This document shows, one piece after another, positions 17,460 through 26,144 of a stretch of 64,000 nucleotides of DNA. This stretch comes from CAYNRE01 sp964399535 (GTDB lineage Bacteria > Planctomycetota > Planctomycetia > Pirellulales > CAYNRE01). Below the pieces are notes generated by a model. The model was not told the origin of the DNA. It did not search any database and saw nothing but the letters and a program-made list of their open reading frames with translations. The stretch is taken from contig CAYNRE010000055.1 of NCBI GenBank assembly GCA_964399535.1, positions 186,001 to 250,000 on the forward strand. Direction: 5' to 3'. Position 1 is the stretch's first letter; the number at the start of each line of letters is the position of its first letter. A program made the translations under genes and the position numbers.

Positions 17460-17945
17460 ATGGTTTCTTGGACTACCGCCGACCTGAGCGATCAGTTTGC
17501 CGACCGCCTGCAAGTGGCCGATCCGGGGCTGCGCGATTTTGGAGGGCGATCGGCATTCGCCGGCCCCGTTTCCACGATCAAGGCGCACGAAGATAACTCG
17601 CTGGTTCGAGTTGCCTTGTCGGAAGCGGGCCAGGGACGAATACTGGTCATCGACGGCGGTGGCTCGCTGCGCTGCGCCATGCTCGGCGATCAGCTGGCCA
17701 AGCTGGCCGTGGCCAACGGTTGGGCCGGCGTGGTGGTGCACGGCTGCATACGCGATTCGGCCGTGCTCGCCCGGCTGAATCTGGGCGTTAAGGCCCTGGC
17801 CACCCATCCGCTCAAGAGCCTGAAGCGCAACGAAGGCCAGCGCGACGTGGCGGTTCGCTTTCTGGGAATGACCCTCAACCCGGGCGACTGGCTTTACGCC
17901 GACGGCGACGGGCTGCTGGTTGCCTCGCAGCGGCTCGACGTATGA
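17460..17945 (+). CDS. rraA: RraA family protein (RNase E regulator / HMG-KHG aldolase-like)
   Basis: A 161-residue protein, the same length as E. coli RraA and colinear with it: FGGRSAFAGPVSTIKAHEDN near the N-terminus, ILVIDGGGSLRCAMLGDQLA in the centre, then VVHGCIRD and DWLYADGDGLL. In E. coli the protein binds RNase E; many homologues, including those with the GxxRD motif seen here, are metal-dependent aldolases or oxaloacetate decarboxylases, so the actual role is open. A GAAGG lies eight bases before the ATG. Its last 52 bases overlap the 3' end of rlmN on the other strand. Confidence 0.88.
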   Translation: MVSWTTADLSDQFADRLQVADPGLRDFGGRSAFAGPVSTIKAHEDNSLVRVALSEAGQGRILVIDGGGSLRCAMLGDQLAKLAVANGWAGVVVHGCIRDSAVLARLNLGVKALATHPLKSLKRNEGQRDVAVRFLGMTLNPGDWLYADGDGLLVASQRLDV

Positions 17946-19024
17946 GGTTGGTCGGACTGCGCACCCGGCGGCGGGCCGCCCCCCAAGGTGCCGCCGGCCG
18001 AGCGGCGCAATTGCCCACAGGCCGCGTCGATTTGGTCTCCCTTGCGCTCACGAACCTGAATGTTGATGCCCTGATGCTCCAGGATATCGGTGAACCGGCG
18101 CAGGTCGCTGGCACTGGGGGTGTGGTAGCCCAACCCCGCGACCGGGTTGTAGGGAATCACGTTTAACAGGCTGGGCCGGTCCGCCAGCAGCGTGGCGAGC
18201 TCTCGGGCGTGCTCGGGTTGGTCGTTGATTCCTCCCAGCAACACGTATTCATAGGTCAGACGGCGTCCCGTGGATTGAAAAAAGTAGTCGGCCGCCTCGA
18301 GCACGGCCGCCAGGCCGATCTGACGATTGACCGGCACCAGTTGGTTGCGGAGTGCGTCGTTGGGCGCATGGAGCGAAACGGCCAGGTGGTATTGAAGTTG
18401 TCGATCGGCGAGCCGTCGGAGCGCCGGAGGGAGCCCGACGGTCGAGATGGTGATGCGCCGGGCACCGATGCCCAGTCCCTGGGGGTCGTGGGCCACGTCG
18501 AGCGCCGCCAGCAGGTTCTCCAGGTTGGCCAGCGGCTCGCCCATGCCCATCACCACGATGTGGCTCAACCGCTCGTCGGCCGGCAGCAGGCGTTGCAATC
18601 GCAGCATTTGCTCGACGATTTCCCCGCGCGTCAGGTTACGGGCTACCCCGTCGAGTCCGCTGGCGCAGAACACGCAGCCCATGGCGCAACCGACCTGGGT
18701 GCTGATGCAGATGGTGCGTCGCTCGCCGTCGCGCAACAGGACGCACTCGACCTGGTGGCCGTCGGGCCACTCGAGAAGCAGCTTCTCGGTGCCGTCGGCC
18801 GAGCGAAGGTGCCGGGCGATCCGGCCGGTCCAAAGCTGGGTTTGCTCTGCAAGCTGAGTTCGCCAGGCCTTGGGCAGGTTGGTCATTTCGTCGAACGAGT
18901 CGGCACGGCGCTGCAGGATCCAGTCGAGCACCTGGCGGGCACGAAACCGGGGCTGCCCTTGCTGGGTGGTCCAAGATTCCAGCTCGGCCGGCGAATAGTC
19001 CAGCAAGTGTTTCGAGGGGGCCAT
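17894..19024 (-). CDS. rlmN: 23S rRNA (adenine(2503)-C2)-methyltransferase, radical SAM
   Basis: A 376-residue radical-SAM enzyme. The cluster motif is CAMGCVFCASG (CxxxCxxC, about residues 117-124), followed by VVMGMGEPLANLENLL (SAM-binding GEP), ISTVGLPPALRRL, LAVSLHAPNDALRNQLVPVN and the C-terminal HTPSAS and ACGQLR, which holds the second catalytic Cys. It methylates A2503 of 23S rRNA and can act on tRNA in E. coli. The C-terminal tail (about 25 residues, Gly/Pro/Ser-rich) extends across the end of rraA. Confidence 0.93.
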   Translation of the reverse strand: MAPSKHLLDYSPAELESWTTQQGQPRFRARQVLDWILQRRADSFDEMTNLPKAWRTQLAEQTQLWTGRIARHLRSADGTEKLLLEWPDGHQVECVLLRDGERRTICISTQVGCAMGCVFCASGLDGVARNLTRGEIVEQMLRLQRLLPADERLSHIVVMGMGEPLANLENLLAALDVAHDPQGLGIGARRITISTVGLPPALRRLADRQLQYHLAVSLHAPNDALRNQLVPVNRQIGLAAVLEAADYFFQSTGRRLTYEYVLLGGINDQPEHARELATLLADRPSLLNVIPYNPVAGLGYHTPSASDLRRFTDILEHQGINIQVRERKGDQIDAACGQLRRSAGGTLGGGPPPGAQSDQPHTSSRCEATSSPSPSA

Positions 19025-19202
19025 GCGCGACGCCGTAGCCTAAACGCCCTGGGAGAACCGCGAATCGGGCCTCGCTCGGTACCGAGGCGGGGCGCACGAG
19101 CGACCCCTAGCCAATTCTGGCCGGACCGGGTGGTCTGGCCAAGTGGGTGGGGCGGGTTTCCCCCGGGGAACCGTACCGCCTGGCCTGGTGCTCGCTGCTT
19201 GA

Positions 19203-19231
19203 TTGACACCCCCCGGGGAGAGCCCGAGAAT
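19203..19231 (+). promoter_or_regulatory. Putative sigma70-type promoter of the 19295 gene
   Basis: TTGACA (19203-19208), a 17-base spacer and GAGAAT (19226-19231). The -35 is perfect, the -10 matches four of six. The box is followed by six C, exactly as in the candidate promoter at 39928. Confidence 0.4.
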
Positions 19232-19294
19232 GCGATGCGGACCGGCCAGAGGCGGGCCGAATCGTTGGTAGCTAGCCAGAGGGAGCCACCGGTC

Positions 19295-19978
19295 ATGTCA
19301 CAACCCACGGGCCTCATCCCGCCGGCATATGCCACCACCCCCCGGGGAATGAGCACGTTCACCAAGGTGCTGCTGGTGCTGCTGATCGGGGCGGGGCTCT
19401 TGTCGATGATCACCTGCGGAGCCATCGGCGTGGTGGCTTTTAGCGGGGCCCGTTTCGCCGGTCAGGTGATTCGCCAGGTGGTGGAGCAGGCCTATAGCCC
19501 CGACCCGGTCGTGGCCGCCGAGCTGACGCAGGAAATTGCCCAGGTGGCGATTCCGTCGCGATTTCGGCCGCGCGGGTCGTTCAACCTGCGAGTGCCCAAT
19601 ACCGAGCTACCGTTATTCGTGTGTGCCTGGTACCAGAGCGACGCCCCCGACGGGTTTTTGGCCCTGGCCGAACTGGACGAAGACAACACCGGCGCTAGCC
19701 GCGAAGCCCTGCACGAAACCGCCAAGCTGTACCTGCAATCGAACGAGCACCAAGACATCAACGTCGAATCGGCCGAGGAGCGGGAATACGTAATCCGCGG
19801 CCAACAAGCCTGGTTCGAGGTGGCCCAGGGGCACGGACAACAGAACCCAGACGAGAAATTCGTGAGGGTGCTCGGCAGTTTTCCCGGGAAACACGGACCG
19901 GGCCTGTTTATCTACTTCGCCACGGCCGAAGGCTTCGACGAACAGGAAGTGACCAAGATTATCGAGTCGATCGAATGA
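19295..19978 (+). CDS. Membrane-anchored hypothetical protein
   Basis: A 227-residue protein with one transmembrane helix (about 24-50: FTKVLLVLLIGAGLLSMITC) and an extracytoplasmic domain of about 175 residues. I chose the ATG at 19295 because GGGAG precedes it by about ten bases; the frame is open far upstream but runs antisense to rlmN there. The domain includes IPSRFRPRGSFNLRVPN and ends EQEVTKIIESIE, resembling the small stress or lipoprotein-like beta-sheet domains of planctomycete hypothetical proteins. I do not recognise a function. Confidence 0.78.
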   Translation: MSQPTGLIPPAYATTPRGMSTFTKVLLVLLIGAGLLSMITCGAIGVVAFSGARFAGQVIRQVVEQAYSPDPVVAAELTQEIAQVAIPSRFRPRGSFNLRVPNTELPLFVCAWYQSDAPDGFLALAELDEDNTGASREALHETAKLYLQSNEHQDINVESAEEREYVIRGQQAWFEVAQGHGQQNPDEKFVRVLGSFPGKHGPGLFIYFATAEGFDEQEVTKIIESIE

Positions 19979-20046
19979 TCGGGCCGCCGCTGGCCGCGGC
20001 GCGCTCGTGCTGTGTCACACGTAGCATTACGGGTGACGCAGCACGA

Positions 20047-20073
20047 CCGCCGAACACGCAAGTGGTTCGGCGG
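20047..20073. terminator. Perfect 9-bp hairpin between convergent genes
   Basis: CCGCCGAAC (20047-20055) and GTTCGGCGG (20065-20073) form a nine-pair stem with a nine-base loop. It lies between the ends of the 19295 gene and the minus-strand 20135 gene, where a bidirectional terminator is expected, but neither side has a T-run. Confidence 0.35.
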
Positions 20074-20134
20074 CAAGCGAATTCCTAGTGCTCCGTGATA
20101 TGCCCGGCCCCGAAATACAAGTTGTGAACGAGCA

Positions 20135-20560
20135 CTAGTTGCCCACCAGCCGCCGCACCTCGCCCCGCTCCAGTGCGGCAATGAACTCGTCGAGTGTCGG
20201 GTACACCGCCCGGCTCAGAAACTTGACCGCCCAGTTGTGCACCAGCGGGCTGATGGCAATCACCGCCCGGCCCGAGCGGTGGGCTTCCCACATTTCGATG
20301 GCGGTTCCCATCGACGCTTCGGGCACGAATGCCAAGACCAGGTCGACCTCGCGACAAAGGTGGTTGTGCTGAAAAAAGACCGCCCGGCCCTGGTCGTCGT
20401 CGTACTCCAGCGAGCCCGTGTGGTCGGCCAGCGGATCGTAGACTTGGGCCTCGGGCAGGTGCTGGGCCAACAACTGGCGCAGCAGAGCCCGATACTCCTG
20501 GCCGTGCATCGCCGCCGCGCGATGGGAGCCCTGCATAATTCCGGCCAAGAAAATCCGCAC
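20135..20560 (-). CDS. Nucleoside 2-deoxyribosyltransferase-like fold protein
   Basis: A 141-residue protein. I chose the GTG at 20560 (MRIFLAGIMQGS) because AAAGG precedes it closely and the first residues form the opening beta-strand of the fold; the open frame runs further upstream without a ribosome site. The later stretch VDLVLAFVPEASMGTAIEMWEAHRSG corresponds to the Asp ... GTAIE signature of nucleoside deoxyribosyltransferase-like proteins, with IAISPLVHNWAVKF after it. Whether it transfers deoxyribose, hydrolyses nucleotides or only binds them is unknown. Confidence 0.72.
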   Translation of the reverse strand: MRIFLAGIMQGSHRAAAMHGQEYRALLRQLLAQHLPEAQVYDPLADHTGSLEYDDDQGRAVFFQHNHLCREVDLVLAFVPEASMGTAIEMWEAHRSGRAVIAISPLVHNWAVKFLSRAVYPTLDEFIAALERGEVRRLVGN

Positions 20561-20717
20561 GGTAACCTTTCTTGTCCTCCGAGGGGGTTCGGCGCCCAAG
20601 CCCCGAACGATGGGCCGTGGCACCGCTCTTCTCGGGGCGTCGCAAGCCGCATAGCATAACGCCTGCCGAGCGGGAGGTATTCGCCCCCGCGCTTGCCTTT
20701 CCCCCCCACGAGCTGCC

Positions 20718-21956
20718 ATGGCCCTACGAACGCACATCCGTCGAGATTCCCCCGGCGCTCCCCCAGCTCAGGCACCCGAGCCCGACCTGAAACAGGCCGT
20801 GGAACTGGTGCTGGAACTGATGGCCATTCCGGGCGCCAGTCGCCAGGAGGGGCAGGTCGCCCAGCGAGTGGTCGACCACCTCAAGCGTGCCGGCGCGCCC
20901 GAGGGTTCGATTCGTTTTGATCGGGCAAACCAGGCCAGTCAGCCCGTGGGCGAGGTCGGCAACCTGATTCTGAAACTGCCCGGCACCCGCCGTGGACCGC
21001 GGCGACTGTTGATGGCGCACCTGGACACGGTTCCACTTTGCGTGGGTGCGCGGCCCGTTCGCGAGGGGGACGTGGTCCGCTCGGCCGATGCGAACACCGG
21101 CTTGGGGGCCGACGACCGGGCCGGCACCGCTGCCATTTTGCATGCGGCGATGCAGATTCTCAGCCGTGAGCTGCCGCATCCTCCACTAACGTTTCTCTGG
21201 GTTGTGCAAGAAGAGATCGGGCTCTACGGCTCGCGCTACTTGCAAGAAAGCCTGCTCGGTAAGCCGCAACTGGCCTTTAACTGGGATGGTGGGCCGGCCG
21301 AAAAAATCACCCTGGGAGCGACCGGGGCCTATCGAATTCGGATTGAGGTGGGCGGGCTGGCCAGCCACGCCGGGGTGGCTCCAGAGCAGGGAGTTAGCGC
21401 CATTGCGATCGCGGGCTTGGCGATCGCCGAACTACAGAGCCAAGGGTGGTTGGGCGCGGTCCAGCGCGGACGTCGCAGCGGAACCAGCAATATCGGGGTC
21501 ATCCGGGGGGGAGAAGCTACGAACGTAGTGACTCCCAAGGTCGAGCTGAGGGCTGAAGCCCGTAGCCATGACCCCGAGTTTCGCAAGCGAATCGCCCGGG
21601 AAATCGAACAGGCCTTCCGCCGCGCCGCCCGACAGGTGCAAAGCGCCTCGGGCAAGCGCGGTACGGTTACGGTCGAACAGCATTTGGACTACGAGTCGTT
21701 TCGATTGGCGGCCGACGAGCCCTGTGTCGAGGCGGCCTCGGCGGCCATCCGGCGGCTGGGGCTTCAGCCGCTGCCCACAATCAGCAACGGGGGGCTCGAT
21801 GCCAATTGGATGACAGCCCACGGAATTCCAACCGTGACCCTGGGCTGCGGGCAACGAAATATCCACACCATCGAAGAGCGGCTCGACGTGCCGGTTTACG
21901 AAACGGCCTGTCGAATTGCCTTGCGGTTGGCCACGGCCAGCGAGGAACTGCCCTAG
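20718..21956 (+). CDS. M20-family metallopeptidase (PepT-like)
   Basis: A 412-residue zinc peptidase with metal-site motifs in order: MAHLDTVP (His-x-Asp, about residue 96), GLGADDRAGTAAILHA (Asp, about 132), VVQEEIGLYGSR (Glu-Glu, about 162) and LGCGQRNIHTIEERL near the C-terminus (His). The inserted dimerisation domain covers about 205-315. It resembles tripeptidase T and related M20/M28-like aminopeptidases acting on short peptides in the cytoplasm; no signal peptide is seen. Substrate unknown. Confidence 0.87.
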   Translation: MALRTHIRRDSPGAPPAQAPEPDLKQAVELVLELMAIPGASRQEGQVAQRVVDHLKRAGAPEGSIRFDRANQASQPVGEVGNLILKLPGTRRGPRRLLMAHLDTVPLCVGARPVREGDVVRSADANTGLGADDRAGTAAILHAAMQILSRELPHPPLTFLWVVQEEIGLYGSRYLQESLLGKPQLAFNWDGGPAEKITLGATGAYRIRIEVGGLASHAGVAPEQGVSAIAIAGLAIAELQSQGWLGAVQRGRRSGTSNIGVIRGGEATNVVTPKVELRAEARSHDPEFRKRIAREIEQAFRRAARQVQSASGKRGTVTVEQHLDYESFRLAADEPCVEAASAAIRRLGLQPLPTISNGGLDANWMTAHGIPTVTLGCGQRNIHTIEERLDVPVYETACRIALRLATASEELP

Positions 21957-22031
21957 CGGCCCGCGTTGCAGCTCGACGGGCTGCCGAGCCTATGGGGGGC
22001 CGCGAAAACTTGCCACGGCGGCCGACGATTC

Positions 22032-22346
22032 ATGCAGCTCGACGACGAGGTTTGTCTTTGCTTTCACGTCACGAAGCGCAAGGTACTGAACTACTTGCGC
22101 GTCGAGCGCCCGCGCCGCGCGAGCCAATTGGCGGGGTGTTTCGGGGCGGGAACCGGCTGCGGTTGGTGTCGGCAGGCGCTTGAGCGCTACTTCGAGGCCA
22201 ATCGCCAGGGGCACGAGCCCGGCGAGGAGCCCACCGCCAATCAGCACGCCCAAGATCGGGCGGCCTACATCCGCGCAGGGGGAGGAACCCCCCCGGCTGG
22301 CGCTACCCCGCTGCCGGACGAGCCGCCACCCCGGGAGACCAACTAG
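22032..22346 (+). CDS. BFD-like [2Fe-2S] protein
   Basis: A 104-residue protein with the bacterioferritin-associated ferredoxin pattern: CLCFHV near residue 8 and GTGCGWCRQAL near 42, giving four cysteines in the C-x-C ... C-x2-C arrangement for a [2Fe-2S] cluster. The C-terminal 45 residues are a Pro/Glu-rich tail absent from E. coli Bfd. Bfd releases iron from bacterioferritin; other BFD-domain proteins regulate or donate electrons. The ATG at 22032 is preferred; a TTG at 21966 would add 22 residues. Confidence 0.8.
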   Translation: MQLDDEVCLCFHVTKRKVLNYLRVERPRRASQLAGCFGAGTGCGWCRQALERYFEANRQGHEPGEEPTANQHAQDRAAYIRAGGGTPPAGATPLPDEPPPRETN

Positions 22347-22372
22347 GCAAGAGACCGCCAGTCCGTTAAAAT
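22344..22372 (+). promoter_or_regulatory. Weak putative promoter of the 22462 gene
   Basis: TAGGCA (22344-22349), 17 bases, TAAAAT (22367-22372), about 90 bases before the next ATG. Four of six and five of six matches to the sigma70 boxes. The leader contains a CCCC(CGACT)GGGG hairpin. Confidence 0.3.
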
Positions 22373-22461
22373 GCGGCGAAACCAGGGAGCCATACCCCCG
22401 ACTGGGGTGGGTTTCCAGGGGGCTATGCTTCCGCACCGAAGTCTTCGATAGGGTATTGCCC

Positions 22462-22758
22462 ATGGCTCGCAAGGTCGTGAATCGAAAAGAGTTGCGAGCC
22501 GAGGCCGAGGCCGCCGAGAAGGCCGAAAAGCCCAAGAAGGCGGCGGCCACCGCGGCACCCAAGCGTAAGTCGCGTGCCAAAGTCGACAAGGTCGTTCGGC
22601 TCAAGGCGTTCTGGGGAGTCTATAACCCCTCAGGCAAGCGGGTAGCGCTGTTTGAATACGCCCAGCGCAAGCAGGCCGAAAAGAAGGCCGCGGAGCTGAC
22701 CGCCTCGCAGAAGTCGCAGCACTGGATCAAGCAGGATAACGAAGTCATCGAGGAATAG
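22462..22758 (+). CDS. Small basic Lys/Ala-rich conserved hypothetical protein
   Basis: A 98-residue protein, ATG at 22462. The first 45 residues are Lys/Ala/Glu-rich (histone-H1-like in composition: KAEKPKKAAATAAPKRKSRA). A compact domain follows with VVRLKAFWGVYNPSGKRVAL and FEYAQRKQAEKKAAELTASQ. I recall similar small proteins in planctomycetes without a known function. Nucleic-acid binding through the basic tail is a guess from composition. Confidence 0.75.
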   Translation: MARKVVNRKELRAEAEAAEKAEKPKKAAATAAPKRKSRAKVDKVVRLKAFWGVYNPSGKRVALFEYAQRKQAEKKAAELTASQKSQHWIKQDNEVIEE

Positions 22759-22778
22759 CCCTCGTCAGGCCTCACCGA

Positions 22779-22829
22779 GCAGTCCGTTGAAATAATCCGT
22801 CGTGGCTTATTTCAACCAGAGCCAAGCCC
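22779..22829 (+). repeat. Dispersed repeat copy related to the 32.5-kb MITE-like element
   Basis: This stretch matches the reverse complement of 32533-32585 at 42 of 52 aligned bases, including AGCAGTC, GTTGAAAT, TCGTGGC and TATTTCAA. Here GTTGAAATAA (22786-22795) and TTATTTCAAC (22807-22816) form a perfect ten-pair hairpin. Only one end of the element is recognisable. Confidence 0.65.
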
Positions 22830-23499
22830 AAAGTGGAGCTGCTCGCGAGTGCGTCCCCGCGATCAGGCAGCCTGCTGAAATCTTCATCGAGGCTGCCAGG
22901 CCGCTCGTTGCCCTCTGGAGCGATCGACGGCCCTGCCGCACTTGGATGGTCAGGGGTCTACAGCATCTTCGCCGGGTGTGTTTCGCTGCGATTGCGTGGG
23001 TTTTCGGCCGCGCGCCTCAGCGGGCCCCCCAAGGACACGCCATCGCTTTGGTCTGGACAGCAGGCCAGCCACTTTGGTGGTTTTCAGGACTACCCTGCGT
23101 GAGCTTGGTGGTACTTTGCCACCAGTTCGGACGGAGACGGCGCGAGGGGTCAGAGCCATCGTGCTAGGGCCAGCGTCCGGCCGTGGGGGCTTTCGCGCTG
23201 GCGAGTGCCATCGGTCTGGGCGAGGTTGCGGAACACCGTTCGCTCGAGTCCTGGTTGCCATGGCGGGCGCGGAGGGTGCGACCTTGCGGTTCGTGCCCGG
23301 ATGGAAAACTTGACGGCGGCATGGGGCCCATCCAAAATCGCCCCGGGGCTGGGTAGCTCAGGAGGCGCCGCGATCCCCGGGCGGCCGGGGGCAAGCCGGA
23401 CGGCGATGTCGATCGGTCGTGGCGCGTAGGCAGCGATGCCGGCGGGGCGGTTCAGCGGCCCGGGCGGCGGTGGGGCGAGTTCTTCGGAGCGGAGCATCG
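22830..23499. other. Noncoding or unassigned region upstream of dnaK-like gene
   Basis: A stretch of 670 bases. Several overlapping short frames exist on both strands, but none has a ribosome site, conserved motif or consistent codon pattern. A degenerate repeat-end-like CAGCCTGCTGAAATC occurs near 22868. No tRNA or riboswitch seen. It may hold decayed mobile DNA. Confidence 0.4.
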
Positions 23500-25077
23500 A
23501 TGCATTTTGAAGATGGTCAAACGGTCGGGATTGACCTGGGCACCACGTTTTCGACGCTGGCCTATCTCGACGCCGAAGGGCGCCCGGTGCCCGTGGCCAA
23601 CGACGAAGGCGACGTGGAAACCCCCAGCTTGATCCTGCTGGTCGAGGGGCGCCACGTGGTGGTTGGCCCCAATCGCGCCCGGGCGGCGGTCGAAGATCCG
23701 CAGAATGTCATCGAGCGGATCAAGCGCCACATGGGCGAGATCGATTTCCGCCGGTTCTTCGACGGCCAGGAGATTACGCCCGAGTTCATTTCGGCACTGA
23801 TTCTGAAAAAATTGAAGCAGGACGCCGAGGCCAAGATTGGCAAGATCGGCAACGCCGTGGTGACGGTGCCCTACTACTTCAACGATGCCCGGCGCAAGGC
23901 CACGGAGGATGCCGGGCGGATCGCGGGTGTCAACGTAATCGGCATTATCAACGAGCCGACGGCGGCCACGCTGGCCTACGCCTGGGACCGGGGGGAACTG
24001 GGCGCCACGGGGACCAGGTTGGAGCGCCCCAAGACCGCGTTGGTGTACGACCTGGGGGGCGGCACCTTCGATGTGACGCTGGTGAGCTATACGCCCACTC
24101 ATTTCCAGGTGTTGGCCACCGATGGCGACGTGCACCTGGGAGGGGTCGACTGGAACGACCGCCTGGCCGAGCACATCGCCCAGGAATTTGAGTCGCGCTA
24201 TGGCCAGGATATTCGCCAAGACCCGGCCACGATGCAGTTATTGCGCAACGACTGCGACCTGGCCAAGATCGCCCTCTCGCAGTCCAACGAAACGATGGTC
24301 ACCTGTCGTCACGCGGGCAAAGCGCTTTCGCTCACGATCACTCGTGACATGCTCGAACAGCTAACTGCCGACTTGCTGCAGCGCACGATCGACACGCTGG
24401 AGTTGGTGCTCGAACAGGCCAAACTGACCCCCGAGCAGATCGACGCGGTGGTGCTCGTCGGCGGATCGACGCTGATGCCCAGCGTGCAAAAGCGAGTGGC
24501 CGAGGCCATGGGCAAGGCTCCCTACCGGGGGCTCTCGCCCCATACCGCCGTGGCTCAAGGGGCGGCGATTCACGCGGCGATTCTCGACATTCGCAACCGG
24601 GGGGAGAAGAGCGTGGTGGCCGAGCAGGTCCGCCGCCACCTGGGGTCGGTTCGCCAGGACGACGTGAACTCGCACAGCCTGGGCATCGTGATCAAGAACC
24701 CGAAGACCGGCAAGGCGAGCAATCACATCATGATTCCTCGCAATTCCAAGCTGCCGGTGGAAGTGAGCCAGTGTTTTTACACGAATCACCCCAATCAACA
24801 GCGCGTGAACGTGCAAGTGATCGAGGGGGACGCGCCCGACCCGGCCGCATGTTCGCTGATCGGCAACTGCCGCATCACCGACTTGCCCGCGAATTTACCC
24901 CAGGGGTCGCCGATCGAGGTGACCTACTCATTCACCCGCGAGGGGCGCGTGAACGTGCGGGCCAAGGATCAGGCCGGCGGGCGGGAAGCGGCGATCTCGA
25001 TCGATCGCAAAGGCGGTCTCAGCGACGAGCAGATCGACGCCTATACCCGCCTGGCCCAAGAATACAAGGTCGATTAA
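23500..25077 (+). CDS. Short Hsp70/DnaK family chaperone
   Basis: A 525-residue Hsp70-type protein, about 110 residues shorter than DnaK. The nucleotide-binding domain is intact: GIDLGTTFSTLAY at the N-terminus, NEPTAATLAYAWDRGE (about 153), VYDLGGGTFDVTLV (about 183) and VVLVGGSTLMPSVQ (about 318). A shortened substrate-binding beta-domain follows (NQQRVNVQVIEGD near 430), while the helical lid and its C-terminal tail are missing. The ATG at 23500 has GGAG five to six bases upstream. The next gene encodes a J-like domain, so the pair may work together. Confidence 0.9.
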   Translation: MHFEDGQTVGIDLGTTFSTLAYLDAEGRPVPVANDEGDVETPSLILLVEGRHVVVGPNRARAAVEDPQNVIERIKRHMGEIDFRRFFDGQEITPEFISALILKKLKQDAEAKIGKIGNAVVTVPYYFNDARRKATEDAGRIAGVNVIGIINEPTAATLAYAWDRGELGATGTRLERPKTALVYDLGGGTFDVTLVSYTPTHFQVLATDGDVHLGGVDWNDRLAEHIAQEFESRYGQDIRQDPATMQLLRNDCDLAKIALSQSNETMVTCRHAGKALSLTITRDMLEQLTADLLQRTIDTLELVLEQAKLTPEQIDAVVLVGGSTLMPSVQKRVAEAMGKAPYRGLSPHTAVAQGAAIHAAILDIRNRGEKSVVAEQVRRHLGSVRQDDVNSHSLGIVIKNPKTGKASNHIMIPRNSKLPVEVSQCFYTNHPNQQRVNVQVIEGDAPDPAACSLIGNCRITDLPANLPQGSPIEVTYSFTREGRVNVRAKDQAGGREAAISIDRKGGLSDEQIDAYTRLAQEYKVD

Positions 25078-25157
25078 CCGCTACTTGCCTGCAGCGATGC
25101 GCCGCCGGGCCAACGCGGAACTCGGCGGCGTCGGGGCCAGGGCCTGAAGGATCGTGC

Positions 25158-26144
25158 ATGCCGGCTGAATTGGACGTTTACCGGGATTGGTTGGGCGTTA
25201 CCGATCCCGCGCGGCCGCTGAATCATTACCAGTTGCTGCGGCTCAAAAAGTTCGAAGACGACGCCGCCCAGGTTCGCGCTCACTATCGCAAACTCAACGC
25301 CCACGTCCGCAAGTTTGCCGCCGGCGAGTTTGCCAGCCAATCGCAATCGCTCTTGAACGAGCTGGCCAAGGCCATGCTCTGTCTGACCGACGATCAGCGC
25401 AAGCGCGAATACGACGCGGCCCTGGGGCGTCCGACCGGTCAAGAACATCGCCGCCTCAGCCTCGAGGAACTGTTGCTGCGGCGCCAGGTTATCGACCGGG
25501 AACAGTTGGAGAAAGCCCGCCGTTTTGCCGACGCCGTGGGGTTGGAACTGGGCGACGCGGTGGTGCAGCAAAAACTGGCCAAGCCCGAAGTAGTGATGCA
25601 GTTAGTGGCCGAGTCGCTCGGATTGCCGTACGTGGAATTGGCCGACGTGGGGGTGTACGTCGAGATGGTGCCCCATATCTCGGCGCTGCTGGCCCGGCAG
25701 AATTCGTGCGTGCCGGTGATGATCGACGACGGCACGCTGCTCATGGCCTCGCCGCGCCCGATCAATCCGACTGTCGAAGACGAGCTGCGCCTGCGCCTGG
25801 GTATGCCCGTGCGGTCGGTCCTGTGCACCGCGGCGGCGATCAACGCGGCGATTTCCGAACACTTCCCCCAGGATCGCGCGGCTGCCGAGTTGGCCGCCCA
25901 GGGCACCTCGCCCTCGAAGCCTGGAGCCGCTGCCGCGAACGTACCGCTTAGCCCCGAGGCGCGCCGCCAGCGGCTGTTGATTACGTTTATGGCCTTCAAT
26001 TTCACCTTCATGGGGCTGATGATCTACCAGACCAGTTTTCGCCTGCCGCCGCAGGGCTTCTTGAGCGCGGCCACGCTGGCGGTGCCGGCGGGGCTGGTCG
26101 CCGCCGGACTGGCCTTTGTCGGCTTGAAGCTATCGGGCCGTTAG
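25158..26144 (+). CDS. J-like / MshEN (GspE N-terminal) / two-TM protein
   Basis: A 328-residue protein with three parts. Residues 1-90 form a J-like domain: DPARPLNHYQLLRLKKFEDD, then LLNELAKAMLCLTDDQRKRE followed by YDAAL. The HPD tripeptide needed to stimulate Hsp70 ATPase is absent (LNAHVRKF at that place). Residues about 95-240 resemble the MshEN/T2SSE N-terminal domain (LEELLLRRQVIDREQLEKA, VAESLGLPYVELADV, DGTLLMASPRPINP), a fold that can bind cyclic di-GMP. Two transmembrane helices end the protein (about 275-293 and 303-325). It follows the Hsp70 gene by 80 bases. Confidence 0.82.
   Translation: MPAELDVYRDWLGVTDPARPLNHYQLLRLKKFEDDAAQVRAHYRKLNAHVRKFAAGEFASQSQSLLNELAKAMLCLTDDQRKREYDAALGRPTGQEHRRLSLEELLLRRQVIDREQLEKARRFADAVGLELGDAVVQQKLAKPEVVMQLVAESLGLPYVELADVGVYVEMVPHISALLARQNSCVPVMIDDGTLLMASPRPINPTVEDELRLRLGMPVRSVLCTAAAINAAISEHFPQDRAAAELAAQGTSPSKPGAAAANVPLSPEARRQRLLITFMAFNFTFMGLMIYQTSFRLPPQGFLSAATLAVPAGLVAAGLAFVGLKLSGR

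Noticed and set aside
22802..23313. Several 70-120-residue plus-strand frames
   Set aside because: No ribosome site, no conserved motif, and they overlap each other in all frames.
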